Source: Sphingomonas sp.
GTDB taxonomy: Bacteria > Pseudomonadota > Alphaproteobacteria > Sphingomonadales > Sphingomonadaceae
NCBI RefSeq assembly: GCF_026460985.1
Contig: NZ_JAPKNM010000085.1
Location: 1-48,368 of the forward strand
DNA length: 48,368 bases
Direction: 5' to 3'
Part shown: positions 25,573 through 32,831 of the stretch, piece after piece
Numbering within the stretch: the stretch's first letter is position 1
Layout of the letters: the number at the start of each line of letters is the position of its first letter
Position numbers and translations under genes: made by a program
Notes under the pieces: generated by a model
Told to the model about the DNA's origin: nothing
Seen by the model: the letters and a program-made list of their open reading frames with translations, nothing else
Databases searched by the model: none

Positions 25573-25643
25573 GCCTGCCTTTATAAGTGCGCGGGCGCGG
25601 ATTTACAGTGGCAGCCGCCGATTGTGCGCCTATCTGGCCGGTA

Positions 25644-26609
25644 ATGACCGATACAGACAGCTTGAAAGCGGCGCTCGCGCCGATCGCGGCAGGCCGCGCC
25701 ACGGTGCGGATGGAGGGCGGCAGAGCGAGCATCGTGCTCGACGTCACCGGGCTGGGCAAGGCCGCGGGCGAGGAGCTCGAGACCGATGTCCGGCGGGTCG
25801 CCGAGGCGTCGCCGGGCGTGACCGAAGTGCGCGTCCTGCTCACCAGCGAGCGGCGGACGCGGCGGCTGATCGCGGTGGCGAGCGGCAAGGGCGGGGTGGG
25901 CAAGTCCACCGTCGCCGCCAATCTCGCGATCGCGCTCGCCCGGCGCGGAAGGCGCGTGGGGCTGGTCGACGCCGACATCTACGGCCCGTCGCAGACCCGG
26001 CTGCTCGGCGTCGACGGCATCCGTCCGGAGGCGCGCGAGAAGACCCTGATCCCGGTGCGGACCAAGTTCGGCGTGCCGCTGCTCTCGATGGGCGGGCTCG
26101 TGCCCGAGGGGCAGGCGATCGCGTGGCGCGGGTCGATGGCGGGCGGCGCGCTCGGCCAGATGGTCGATGCGGATTGGGGCGATGCGGAAGTGCTGCTCCT
26201 CGATCTGCCGCCCGGCACCGGCGACCTGCAGCTGACCATGGTCCAGAAGCACAAGCCCGCGGGCGCGATCATCGTCTCGACGCCGCAGGACCTCGCGTTG
26301 ATCGACGCGACCCGCGCGATCGACCTGTTCCACAAGGTGAACGTGCCGATCGTCGGGGTGATCGAGAACATGGCCGGCTACGCGTGCCCGCATTGCGGCG
26401 AGGTCTCGGACCCGTTCGGAAGCGGCGGCGCCGAGGCTGCGGCGGGCCGCCTGGGGCTGCCTTTCCTCGGCCGCGTGCCGCTCGAGCTGGCGATCCGCAC
26501 CGCCTCCGATGCCGGCGATCCGCCCGCCGCGGGGAACGGGCCGCAGGCGGAGACGTTCGCCGCATTGGCGGCGCGGCTGGACGAGTGGCTCGCCGCAAAC
26601 GGAGGGTGA
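25644..26609 (+). CDS. mrp: Mrp/NBP35 family iron-sulfur cluster carrier ATPase
   Basis: A 321-aa cytosolic P-loop ATPase that carries and delivers [4Fe-4S] clusters to target apoproteins. It has an N-terminal MIP18/FeS-assembly-like segment (residues 5-70) and the deviant Walker A SGKGGVGKS (80-88). The DADIYGPSQ switch follows, then VLLLDLPPGTGDLQLT and the paired cysteines C248 and C251 in ACPHCGE that bind the bridging cluster. The frame is open upstream, but ATG at 25644 gives the usual short N-terminus. The CoA-binding protein gene starts five bases after the stop, so both are likely co-transcribed. Confidence 0.95.
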   Translation: MTDTDSLKAALAPIAAGRATVRMEGGRASIVLDVTGLGKAAGEELETDVRRVAEASPGVTEVRVLLTSERRTRRLIAVASGKGGVGKSTVAANLAIALARRGRRVGLVDADIYGPSQTRLLGVDGIRPEAREKTLIPVRTKFGVPLLSMGGLVPEGQAIAWRGSMAGGALGQMVDADWGDAEVLLLDLPPGTGDLQLTMVQKHKPAGAIIVSTPQDLALIDATRAIDLFHKVNVPIVGVIENMAGYACPHCGEVSDPFGSGGAEAAAGRLGLPFLGRVPLELAIRTASDAGDPPAAGNGPQAETFAALAARLDEWLAANGG

Positions 26610-26614
26610 CGCCC

Positions 26615-27052
26615 ATGCCGCTGACGCGCGACGAAGACATACGCCAGTTGCTCGAGGAGACGCGCACCATCGCGATGGTCGGCGCGTCGGACCGGCCCGA
26701 CCGGCCGAGCTACGGCGTGATGGCCTATCTCCAGAGCCGCGGCTACCGGGTGATCCCGGTCAATCCGCAGATCACCGGCGAGCATATCCACGGCGAGTTC
26801 GTCTTCCGCGAGCTCGCCCAGATCGGCGATCCCATCGACATGGTCGACATCTTCCGCCGCCCGATCGCCGCGGGCGAGGCGGTGGACGAGGCGATCGCCG
26901 CGGGGGCCAAGTCGGTCTGGCTCCAGCTCGGCGTGATCAACGAGGAGGCCGCCGCGCGCGCCGAGGCGGCGGGGCTCAAGGTGGTGATGGACCGGTGCCC
27001 GGCGATCGAGATCCCGCGGCTGGGCGTGGCGCGGGTGGACGGGGCGCTTTGA
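26615..27052 (+). CDS. CoA-binding domain protein (YccU-like)
   Basis: A 145-aa single-domain Rossmann protein of the CoA-binding family. The nucleotide-binding start TIAMVGASDRPDRPSYGVM is at about residues 17-35, followed by GYRVIPVNPQ, DMVDIFRRPIAAGE and the conserved VWLQLGVINEEAAARAEAAG segment with VVMDRCPAIE. Related proteins bind CoA, but their physiological role is not established. GGAGGG lies 8 bases upstream of ATG 26615. It follows mrp with a five-base gap. The coding frame overlaps no other gene and ends just before a long inverted repeat. Confidence 0.9.
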   Translation: MPLTRDEDIRQLLEETRTIAMVGASDRPDRPSYGVMAYLQSRGYRVIPVNPQITGEHIHGEFVFRELAQIGDPIDMVDIFRRPIAAGEAVDEAIAAGAKSVWLQLGVINEEAAARAEAAGLKVVMDRCPAIEIPRLGVARVDGAL

Positions 27053-27090
27053 GCGCGCCTCTGGTCTGACGAGACGGGCGGAAAGATCGA

Positions 27091-27288
27091 TTCACGCGAA
27101 GGCGCGAAGGAAGGAATTTCGCGCAGAGGCGCAGAGAACGCAGAGATGCCCGCCCGCCGCGCAGCGGCAGGAATCCTCGATGCGGTTGATTATGCCGCTG
27201 GCGCGGCGGGCTTCAGCGGGAGCGAGCTTCTAGCCCTCTGCGCTCTCTGCGCCTCTGCGCGAACAAAATCTTCGCGCCTTTGCGTGAA
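27091..27288. repeat. Long imperfect inverted repeat (about 53-bp arms)
   Basis: The left arm at 27091-27145 (starting TTCACGCGAAGGCGCGAAG and ending GGCGCAGAGAACGCAGAG) pairs with the right arm at 27236-27288 (starting CTCTGCGCTCTCTGCGCC and ending TTTGCGTGAA). Only a few mismatches interrupt the match. The arms themselves consist of short GCGAAGG / GCGCAGAG motifs. The 90-base spacer has no coding character. It fills the gap between the convergent CoA-binding and kynureninase-like genes and resembles dispersed intergenic palindromes known in many proteobacteria. Confidence 0.8.
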
Positions 27289-27312
27289 CAAAAAAAGGAG
27301 TGCTCGAACAGG

Positions 27313-28422
27313 TCAAAGCGACCGAAGCGCCGCCACCAGCCCGTCCAGATCGCGCGCGTCCTGGTACAGCCCGAACCCGATCCGCAATACGTCGCCGCGC
27401 ACATCGACGATCACGTCCTCGGCTTCCAGCTGCGCCTTCCACCGCGCCGCATGCGGCGAGCGTAGCGCGAGGAAGCGCGCTGGCGATCCCGGGTTGAGCA
27501 GTTCCGCCTCGATCGGCAGCGCCGCCAGAAGCGCGTCCCGCAGCGCACCCGCATGCGCCGCGATATCCGCGGTGCGCAGCCCCTCCTGCCGCAGCATGTC
27601 GCGCACCGCGACGAAGCGGTAGATGCCCGAAGGATCGAAGGTCGCGCCGAGGAAGCGCCGTGCGTCGGGGGCGTAGCCGATGCTGCCCGGCGGCAGCGAG
27701 AGGTCGTCGAACTCGGCATACCAGCCGGTGATCTCGGGGCGCGGACCATGGCCCGGCGGTGCGTGGAGGAAGGCGCAGCCTTCGCCCGCCATGGCATATT
27801 TGTACCCGCCGGCGAGATAGAAGACCCGGTCGGCAACGGCGGAGAGATCGGTCTCCATCGCCATGAAGCCGTGATAGCCGTCGATCACCACCCACGGCCC
27901 TTCGGGCCGCGCCAGCGCCGCCAGTTCTTCCATCCCGTCGAACACATGCCCCGTGCCGAACTGGACCTGGCTCACGAAGATCAGGTCGTACGCGCCCGAC
28001 CGCGCGGTCTCGACCAGCGACGCGAGCGGCACGCGCGTCACTTGCCCGGTGCCCGCTTCCTCCCAGCGGGCGCTCTGCCGCCGGAAGCTGTGGAACTCGC
28101 CGTCGCTGGTCAGGATGCGCAGAGGGCGCTGCGGGAGCGCCGAGGCGATGCGGAGCAGCAGTTCGTGCGTGTTGGGCGCGAAGACGATCGTCGAAGAGTC
28201 GGGCAGCCCCAATTCGGCGGCGACATGGTGCTGCGCGGCGGGCCAGATCTCGCCCATCACCCGCTCCCATTTACGGTCGGCCAGGCGCACCCCGTCCTCC
28301 CAGGCGGCGAGCTGGCCGACATAGGAGGCGTCGGGCCAGAGATGGTGCGAGTGCGCGGCGAAGTGGAGCCGTTCGGGCGCCGCCGCGATCACGCGCTGGA
28401 ACAGATGCTTGTACGATTTCAC
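27313..28422 (-). CDS. Kynureninase-like PLP enzyme (aminotransferase class V)
   Basis: A 369-aa fold-type I PLP enzyme. VVIDGYHGF holds the cofactor-contacting D181 and H184. GGYKYAMAGEG carries the Schiff-base lysine K208, in a context very like the GYKYLNGGPG of kynureninases. The N-terminus FAAHSHHLWPDA resembles the substrate-facing region of class V enzymes. It is shorter than typical kynureninase (about 410-460 aa). The likely reaction is kynurenine to anthranilate plus alanine, because its GTG start overlaps the stop of the tryptophan dioxygenase gene (GTGA at 28419-28422). The frame is open to 28764, but that extension is not protein-like. Identity as kynureninase is inferred from context plus motifs. 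Confidence 0.8.
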   Translation of the reverse strand: MKSYKHLFQRVIAAAPERLHFAAHSHHLWPDASYVGQLAAWEDGVRLADRKWERVMGEIWPAAQHHVAAELGLPDSSTIVFAPNTHELLLRIASALPQRPLRILTSDGEFHSFRRQSARWEEAGTGQVTRVPLASLVETARSGAYDLIFVSQVQFGTGHVFDGMEELAALARPEGPWVVIDGYHGFMAMETDLSAVADRVFYLAGGYKYAMAGEGCAFLHAPPGHGPRPEITGWYAEFDDLSLPPGSIGYAPDARRFLGATFDPSGIYRFVAVRDMLRQEGLRTADIAAHAGALRDALLAALPIEAELLNPGSPARFLALRSPHAARWKAQLEAEDVIVDVRGDVLRIGFGLYQDARDLDGLVAALRSL

Positions 28423-29186
28423 AGATCGGTGCGGAGCGACCACAGCTCCGGGAAAGCGCGCTTGACCAGCGTCGATTCGAGATAGGGCACGCCCGCGGTG
28501 CCGCCGGTGCCCTTCTTGCCGCCGATCACCCGGCTGACGGTGAGGACGTGCTTGTGCCGCCAGGTGGCGAGCGCGTCGTCGATATCGACCAGTTTCTCGG
28601 CGAGCTGGTAGAGGTCCCAATGCGTGTGCGGATCGCGATAGACCTCGGCCCATGCCTCGCGGACCCGGTCGTCGGGCTCGTATTTCTCCGGCCAGTTCCG
28701 CGCCAGCGCCTCGGTGGGAACCGCGAAACCCGCCGCGGCGAGCGCCGCATTGGCGTCGTCCCACAGGCTCGGCTGCTCGGCATATTCGGTGGTCAGCGGC
28801 CCGGGCACGCCGCCGCCGCGCACGCCGAGCAGGGTCTCGACCGCGCGGAACTGGTCCGACTGGAAGCCCGAGCTGGTGCCCAGCACTTCGCGGAAGCGGG
28901 TATAGTCGGACGGCGTCATCGTCGCGAGCACGTCCCAGCTCAACGTCATCACCGCCTGGATTCGGCTCACCCGCGCCAGGCCCTTATACGCTTCGATCAG
29001 CCGCCCCTCGCGCACCAGTGCCTTGGCGGGCAGCAGCTCGGCGATCATCTGCTTGAGCCAGAGCTCCTTGGTCTGGTGGATGATGATGAACAGCAATTCG
29101 TCATGCCGGTCCGACAGCGGATGCTGCGCGGTGAGAAGCTGGTCGAGCGCGAGATAGCGCCCATAGGTCATCGAGGAACCGGTCAT
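28419..29186 (-). CDS. kynA: Tryptophan 2,3-dioxygenase
   Basis: Heme enzyme that oxidises L-tryptophan to N-formylkynurenine, the first step of the kynurenine pathway. At 255 aa it is a compact bacterial form. Visible motifs are HDELLFIIIHQTKELWLKQ with the distal H28, LSWDVLATMTPSDYTRFRE, SSGFQSDQFRAVE, and the C-terminal WRHKHVLTVSRVIG. H213 in that last block is the expected axial heme ligand, followed by KKGTGGTAGVPYL. ATG at 29186 (MTGSSMTYGRYLALD) is chosen because the upstream open frame has no family resemblance. The gene is translationally coupled to the kynureninase-like gene; a formamidase gene is not present next to them. Confidence 0.95.
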   Translation of the reverse strand: MTGSSMTYGRYLALDQLLTAQHPLSDRHDELLFIIIHQTKELWLKQMIAELLPAKALVREGRLIEAYKGLARVSRIQAVMTLSWDVLATMTPSDYTRFREVLGTSSGFQSDQFRAVETLLGVRGGGVPGPLTTEYAEQPSLWDDANAALAAAGFAVPTEALARNWPEKYEPDDRVREAWAEVYRDPHTHWDLYQLAEKLVDIDDALATWRHKHVLTVSRVIGGKKGTGGTAGVPYLESTLVKRAFPELWSLRTDL

Positions 29187-29278
29187 GGTTTCACTCGTAA
29201 CCAGACCGGAGCCGGATCGAACAGAGGAAAATGCGCCAGGCCGACGCCCGGCAGGTTGCCGCCCCGGGCGCCGGTGCC

Positions 29279-30982
29279 TCAGCGGCCGTCGAGGAAGGTC
29301 GTCGCCGACATGCGTTTGCGCGATCCGCGGGCGGCGATGTCGAAATAGCGACTGCTGGCTTCGCGCGACCGTTCGAGGTCCTTCCCGAAGATGGCAGCAC
29401 CGAGCGCCATGCCCTTGGCCATGGCGTCGGCGACCCGCTTCTCGCTGATTTCGCTCTCCTTCTCGCTCGTGGCATAAGCGAGTTCGAGCATCTGGCGCGT
29501 GATGCCGCCCAGCACATAGGTTTCGAACGCTTCCCAATTGGGTGCGGCGAGTTCGAGCGCGGGGTCCGGGATGTGCTCGATCTCGATCGGCAGCACCTCG
29601 CGCCATTCGGGGAAGTGCGGCAGCAGCCAGCTATAGACCGTGCACCGGCTGGCTCGGCGGCCGATCGCGTCGCGGGCATAGCCGCCGAGTTCCCATAGCG
29701 GCAGGCGCGGATCGAGCAGTTCGGCAAGCGGGTAGCGCACGACGATGCCCCAGGTCGCGCGCATGAACATGCAGTCCTGCTTGGCCGGTGCACCGAGCCA
29801 TTTGGCGACATTGAGGAAATATTCCTTGATGCGCGCATAGGCGGCGCGGCCCTCGGCCGAATATTCGAAGCCGAACGCCTTGGGATCGTCGTCCGGCACG
29901 GGGTCGACCTCGTCGGCCGGGCCCCGCGGGCGGCCGATCAGATTGACGTCCATCCAATGGTGCCAGGTCGAATCGACGACCACGCGCCCGACATTCGCGC
30001 GATGCCCGTCATAGGCGCCGACCGCGCCGAATTCCTTGGCGTTGGCAGCGCCCTTGTTGGTGTCGCTGACGGCGGTGTGGTCGCCCTGGACACGCGCCCA
30101 GGCGATGATGTCCGGCATTTCGCGATGACCCGCGACCTCGGGATATTCGGGCTTGTTGGTATAGCTGCCGAAGGAGAAGACCGCGGCGGGTGCCGAGGGT
30201 TCGATCACTTCGCCCTCGTGCGGATGATCGGGCAGGATGTCGATCACGCCCTTCTTCCCGCACAGCACGGGATGTGGCGCCCAGCGGCGCTTGAAGATGA
30301 GCGACGACCACAAGGGGTAGCGGCGCACCCGCGTCGTCATCGGGATGTCGTCGGATTCGTCGTTGAAGGTGTAGAAGCCGTCATGCCCCTTGATCAGCGT
30401 GTCGTGGCGGTTGAGCCCCACGTTGGACGGCGGATTCTGCGCGACCGACCATTTGCGCATGGTGGAGACGCGCGGAATGCGGCCGCAAAGCGAGGCGCCG
30501 AGATCATAATGGTCGCCCACCGCGAACACTCCGCCCTGGCGTTCGTCCATCCAGCGCGCGACGATCGCCAGCTCGGCGTCCGACAGGCGGGCGCCGTCGT
30601 TGATGTTCGAGCGCGCGCCGAAGAACCAGATCTGGTCGTACTGGTTGATGTCGAAGCCGGCCTCGGTGAAGCGGAAGCCGTTGCGATCGGCTGCGCCCAG
30701 CGGGTCGGTCTGGCGGTGGACCTTGGTGAGATCATATTTGATCCACCAGTCCGGACTGTGCTCGAGCAGGTCGCAAAGCGCCGACAGGCTGAAATAGAGA
30801 CGCCCGAAGGTGATGTTGACGAAGCCGCCGTCATAGCCGTCGGCTACGATCAGGATCTTCATGCGGCACGGCCTGAGGAAAGGCTTTATGATCACGTCGC
30901 CGCGATCGATGGCTTCGAATTGCAGCCGATTGATCTGATGGGCCTGAACGCGTCGGGCGGCGATGTCCTTAAGATCGGGCAT
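29279..30982 (-). CDS. Protein of unknown function, possible class-I glutamine-amidotransferase-like fold
   Basis: A 567-aa protein without signal peptide or membrane helix; I do not recognise its family. After about 40 residues comes MKILIVADGYDGGFVNI, a beta-strand/loop start like flavodoxin or ThuA/GATase-like domains. Then come QIWFFGARSNI, a region AIVARWMDERQGGVFAVGDH and PRVSTMRKWSVA. The middle is rich in His and Asp (DILPDHPHEGEV, DSTWHHWMDVNL), suggesting a metal or hydrolase site. The C-terminal ~150 residues are mostly helical. ATG 30982 has AGGGGG in range. Upstream lies the most AT-rich stretch of the window, so recent transfer or a special promoter is possible. It lies 92 bases upstream of kynA, same strand. 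Confidence 0.75.
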   Translation of the reverse strand: MPDLKDIAARRVQAHQINRLQFEAIDRGDVIIKPFLRPCRMKILIVADGYDGGFVNITFGRLYFSLSALCDLLEHSPDWWIKYDLTKVHRQTDPLGAADRNGFRFTEAGFDINQYDQIWFFGARSNINDGARLSDAELAIVARWMDERQGGVFAVGDHYDLGASLCGRIPRVSTMRKWSVAQNPPSNVGLNRHDTLIKGHDGFYTFNDESDDIPMTTRVRRYPLWSSLIFKRRWAPHPVLCGKKGVIDILPDHPHEGEVIEPSAPAAVFSFGSYTNKPEYPEVAGHREMPDIIAWARVQGDHTAVSDTNKGAANAKEFGAVGAYDGHRANVGRVVVDSTWHHWMDVNLIGRPRGPADEVDPVPDDDPKAFGFEYSAEGRAAYARIKEYFLNVAKWLGAPAKQDCMFMRATWGIVVRYPLAELLDPRLPLWELGGYARDAIGRRASRCTVYSWLLPHFPEWREVLPIEIEHIPDPALELAAPNWEAFETYVLGGITRQMLELAYATSEKESEISEKRVADAMAKGMALGAAIFGKDLERSREASSRYFDIAARGSRKRMSATTFLDGR

Positions 30983-30999
30983 ATGTTCCCCCTCTTGGC

Positions 31000-31168
31000 A
31001 GAGAGCAATGGAATCCAGTGCGATCCGAGGGTGGCTTAAAATCCGCCGATTGTCTGTTTGAGGCTGCAAACCTATTATTATGCCATCAGTAAATATGCAA
31101 GAAATATATGGCGTGATATGGTGGCGATAGTCGATGGTTGAATCATCGAATTCGGATTTATTGAAGGT
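31000..31168. other. AT-rich intergenic region upstream of the unknown 567-aa gene
   Basis: This stretch is far richer in A and T than the rest of the window, with runs such as AAATATGCAAGAAATATATG at about 31091-31110. It must hold the minus-strand promoter for the 567-aa protein. A possible -10 CATAAT occurs in the minus-strand sequence around 31080, but I cannot find a well-spaced -35. TCGATG / CATCGA (31131-31149) forms a short inverted repeat. No gene is visible. Confidence 0.45.
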
Positions 31169-31200
31169 AATCCGCGTAACTATTTCAAGTCACGCGGATT
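31169..31200 (-). terminator. Hairpin downstream of dapD
   Basis: Arms AATCCGCGTAACT (31169-31181) and AGTCACGCGGATT (31188-31200) pair over 13 positions with one mismatch and a six-base loop. The hairpin begins 20 bases after the dapD stop on the minus strand. The following bases are ACCTTCAATAAA rather than a clean T-run, so it is a plausible but imperfect intrinsic terminator. Confidence 0.55.
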
Positions 31201-31219
31201 GATATTGCGGTATGGGCGT

Positions 31220-32041
31220 TCAATCCCGCAGCAGCTCGTTGATCCCGGTCTTCGACCGCGTCTGCGCGTCCACCGTCTTCACGATCACCGCGCAATAGAG
31301 CGCGGGCTTGCCGTCGCCGCCGCCGATGCTGCCGGGCACCACCACCGAATAGGGCGGCACGTGCCCGCGATGGACCTCGCCGGTCGCGCGGTCGATGATC
31401 TTGGTCGAGGCGCCGAGATAGACGCCCATCGAGAGCACCGCGCCCTCGCCGACGCGCACGCCCTCGGCCACCTCGGCGCGCGCCCCGATGAAGGCGCCGT
31501 CGCCGATGATCACCGGATCGGCCTGGAGCGGCTCGAGCACCCCGCCGATGCCGACGCCGCCGGAGAGGTGGACGTTCCTGCCGATCTGCGCGCAGCTGCC
31601 GACGGTCGCCCAGGTGTCGACCATCGTGCCCTCGCCGACATGGGCGCCGATATTGACGAAGCTCGGCATCAGCACCGCGCCCTTGCCGATGAAGGCGCCG
31701 TGGCGGACGACGCTGCCGGGCACCGCGCGAAAGCCCGCCTCGCGGAACGCGGTCTCGCCCCAATTGGCGAACTTGGACGGCACCTTGTCGAACCAGTTGG
31801 CGCCGCCCGGGCCCTCGATCACGACATTGTCGTTGAGCCGGAAGCTCAGCAGCACCGCCTTCTTGAGCCACTGGTTGACCTGCCAGCCGCCGTCGGCGGT
31901 CGGCTCGGCGACGCGCGCGGCACCGCGATCGAGCAGATTGAGCGCTTCGGCCACGGCCTCGCGCACGACGCCTTCGGTCGCGAAGCCGAGATCGGCCCGG
32001 TCCTCCCAGGCGGCGTCGATTACGGTCTGCAGGTCGGTCAT
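31220..32041 (-). CDS. dapD: 2,3,4,5-tetrahydropyridine-2,6-dicarboxylate N-succinyltransferase
   Basis: Uses succinyl-CoA to acylate tetrahydrodipicolinate in the succinylase branch of diaminopimelate and lysine biosynthesis. The 273-aa length is normal. It has an N-terminal helical domain (residues 1-100, including [17 protein letters not shown]) and a left-handed beta-helix of hexapeptide repeats (about 105-250; [36 protein letters not shown]). A C-terminal [20 protein letters not shown] block ends the protein. ATG at 32041 overlaps the stop of the nucleotidase gene, and its GGAG lies inside that gene. The trimeric cytosolic enzyme is essential in most relatives. Confidence 0.97.
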   Translation of the reverse strand: MTDLQTVIDAAWEDRADLGFATEGVVREAVAEALNLLDRGAARVAEPTADGGWQVNQWLKKAVLLSFRLNDNVVIEGPGGANWFDKVPSKFANWGETAFREAGFRAVPGSVVRHGAFIGKGAVLMPSFVNIGAHVGEGTMVDTWATVGSCAQIGRNVHLSGGVGIGGVLEPLQADPVIIGDGAFIGARAEVAEGVRVGEGAVLSMGVYLGASTKIIDRATGEVHRGHVPPYSVVVPGSIGGGDGKPALYCAVIVKTVDAQTRSKTGINELLRD

Positions 32042-32706
32042 TCGGATGTCTCCAAGATGCTGTGGAGCCAGGCTCCGAGATCGGTGGCGGTATAGTCGAT
32101 GAAGCCGCGGTCCATGCCGGGCCCCTGCTCGGAGCCGTTGTCTATCCACACGGTGGTCATGCCGATCGTCTTGGCGGGTTGCAGGTTGCGCGCCATGTCA
32201 TCGACGAACAGGCTGTGTGCCGGGTCGAGGCCATAGGCGTTGCACAAGCCTCGATAGGCGAGCGGATCCGGCTTGGGGCGATAGGCGGTCGCATGGACGT
32301 CGTGGATCGCCTCGAAGGTTTCGCCCAGGCCGAGCCTGTCGAGCACGCGCGCGGCATAGGGCGCATCTGCATTGGTGAAGATAAGCTTGCGGCCGGGCAG
32401 CCTTGCGAGCGCCTCGACCAGGGCCTCGTTCACTTCGAGCACGCTCATGTCGACGTTATGGACATCGGCGAGATAATGGTGCGGATCGGTGCCGTGCTCG
32501 GCCATCAGCCCCGAAAGCGTGGTGCCGTGCGCGTGGAAATAGCCCTTCTGGATGCGGTGCGCCTCCTCGGCGTCGCAATCCAGCAACGTTCGGACATATT
32601 CGCCGATCCGAGCGTCTATCATGGCAAAGAGGTTCGCGCTCACGGGATAGAGCGTGTTGTCCAGGTCGAAGATCCAGTTACGGACGTGGGACAGCGCGGG
32701 AAGCAT
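32038..32706 (-). CDS. HAD-superfamily pyrimidine 5'-nucleotidase-like hydrolase
   Basis: A 222-aa HAD phosphatase. Motif I is [10 protein letters not shown] (nucleophile D14, acid D16), motif [11 protein letters not shown], motif III lysine in RPKPDPLAY, and motif [11 protein letters not shown]. The LDNTLYP version and the small helical cap are typical of the pyrimidine 5'-nucleotidase (SDT1-like) group, which dephosphorylates UMP or CMP and sometimes other small phosphates. The stop overlaps the dapD start by four bases, so both form an operon. The physiological substrate is not evident, and no link to lysine synthesis can be argued beyond co-expression. Confidence 0.9.
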   Translation of the reverse strand: MLPALSHVRNWIFDLDNTLYPVSANLFAMIDARIGEYVRTLLDCDAEEAHRIQKGYFHAHGTTLSGLMAEHGTDPHHYLADVHNVDMSVLEVNEALVEALARLPGRKLIFTNADAPYAARVLDRLGLGETFEAIHDVHATAYRPKPDPLAYRGLCNAYGLDPAHSLFVDDMARNLQPAKTIGMTTVWIDNGSEQGPGMDRGFIDYTATDLGAWLHSILETSE

Positions 32707-32831
32707 CGTCCGGGGCCTCTAGGGAGTGGATGCGGGCGCCGCAAGGCGGCAAGGAGCAATCTTGTTAAGTCACGGTAAATATTGAAAAACATATCTGCAT
32801 AAACGGGCATATTCGACAGGGGTTAGGTGTG

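Noticed and set aside
31131..31149. TCGATG / CATCGA inverted repeat as an operator of the unknown 567-aa gene
   Set aside because: Only six bases per arm with a seven-base spacer, which is easily explained by chance. No second copy was found nearby.
32763..32810. A sigma-70 promoter in the AT-rich leader of the subtilisin gene
   Set aside because: TTGAAA and CATATT occur, but with spacing near 20 bases. I could not find a convincing pair, so no promoter is called.
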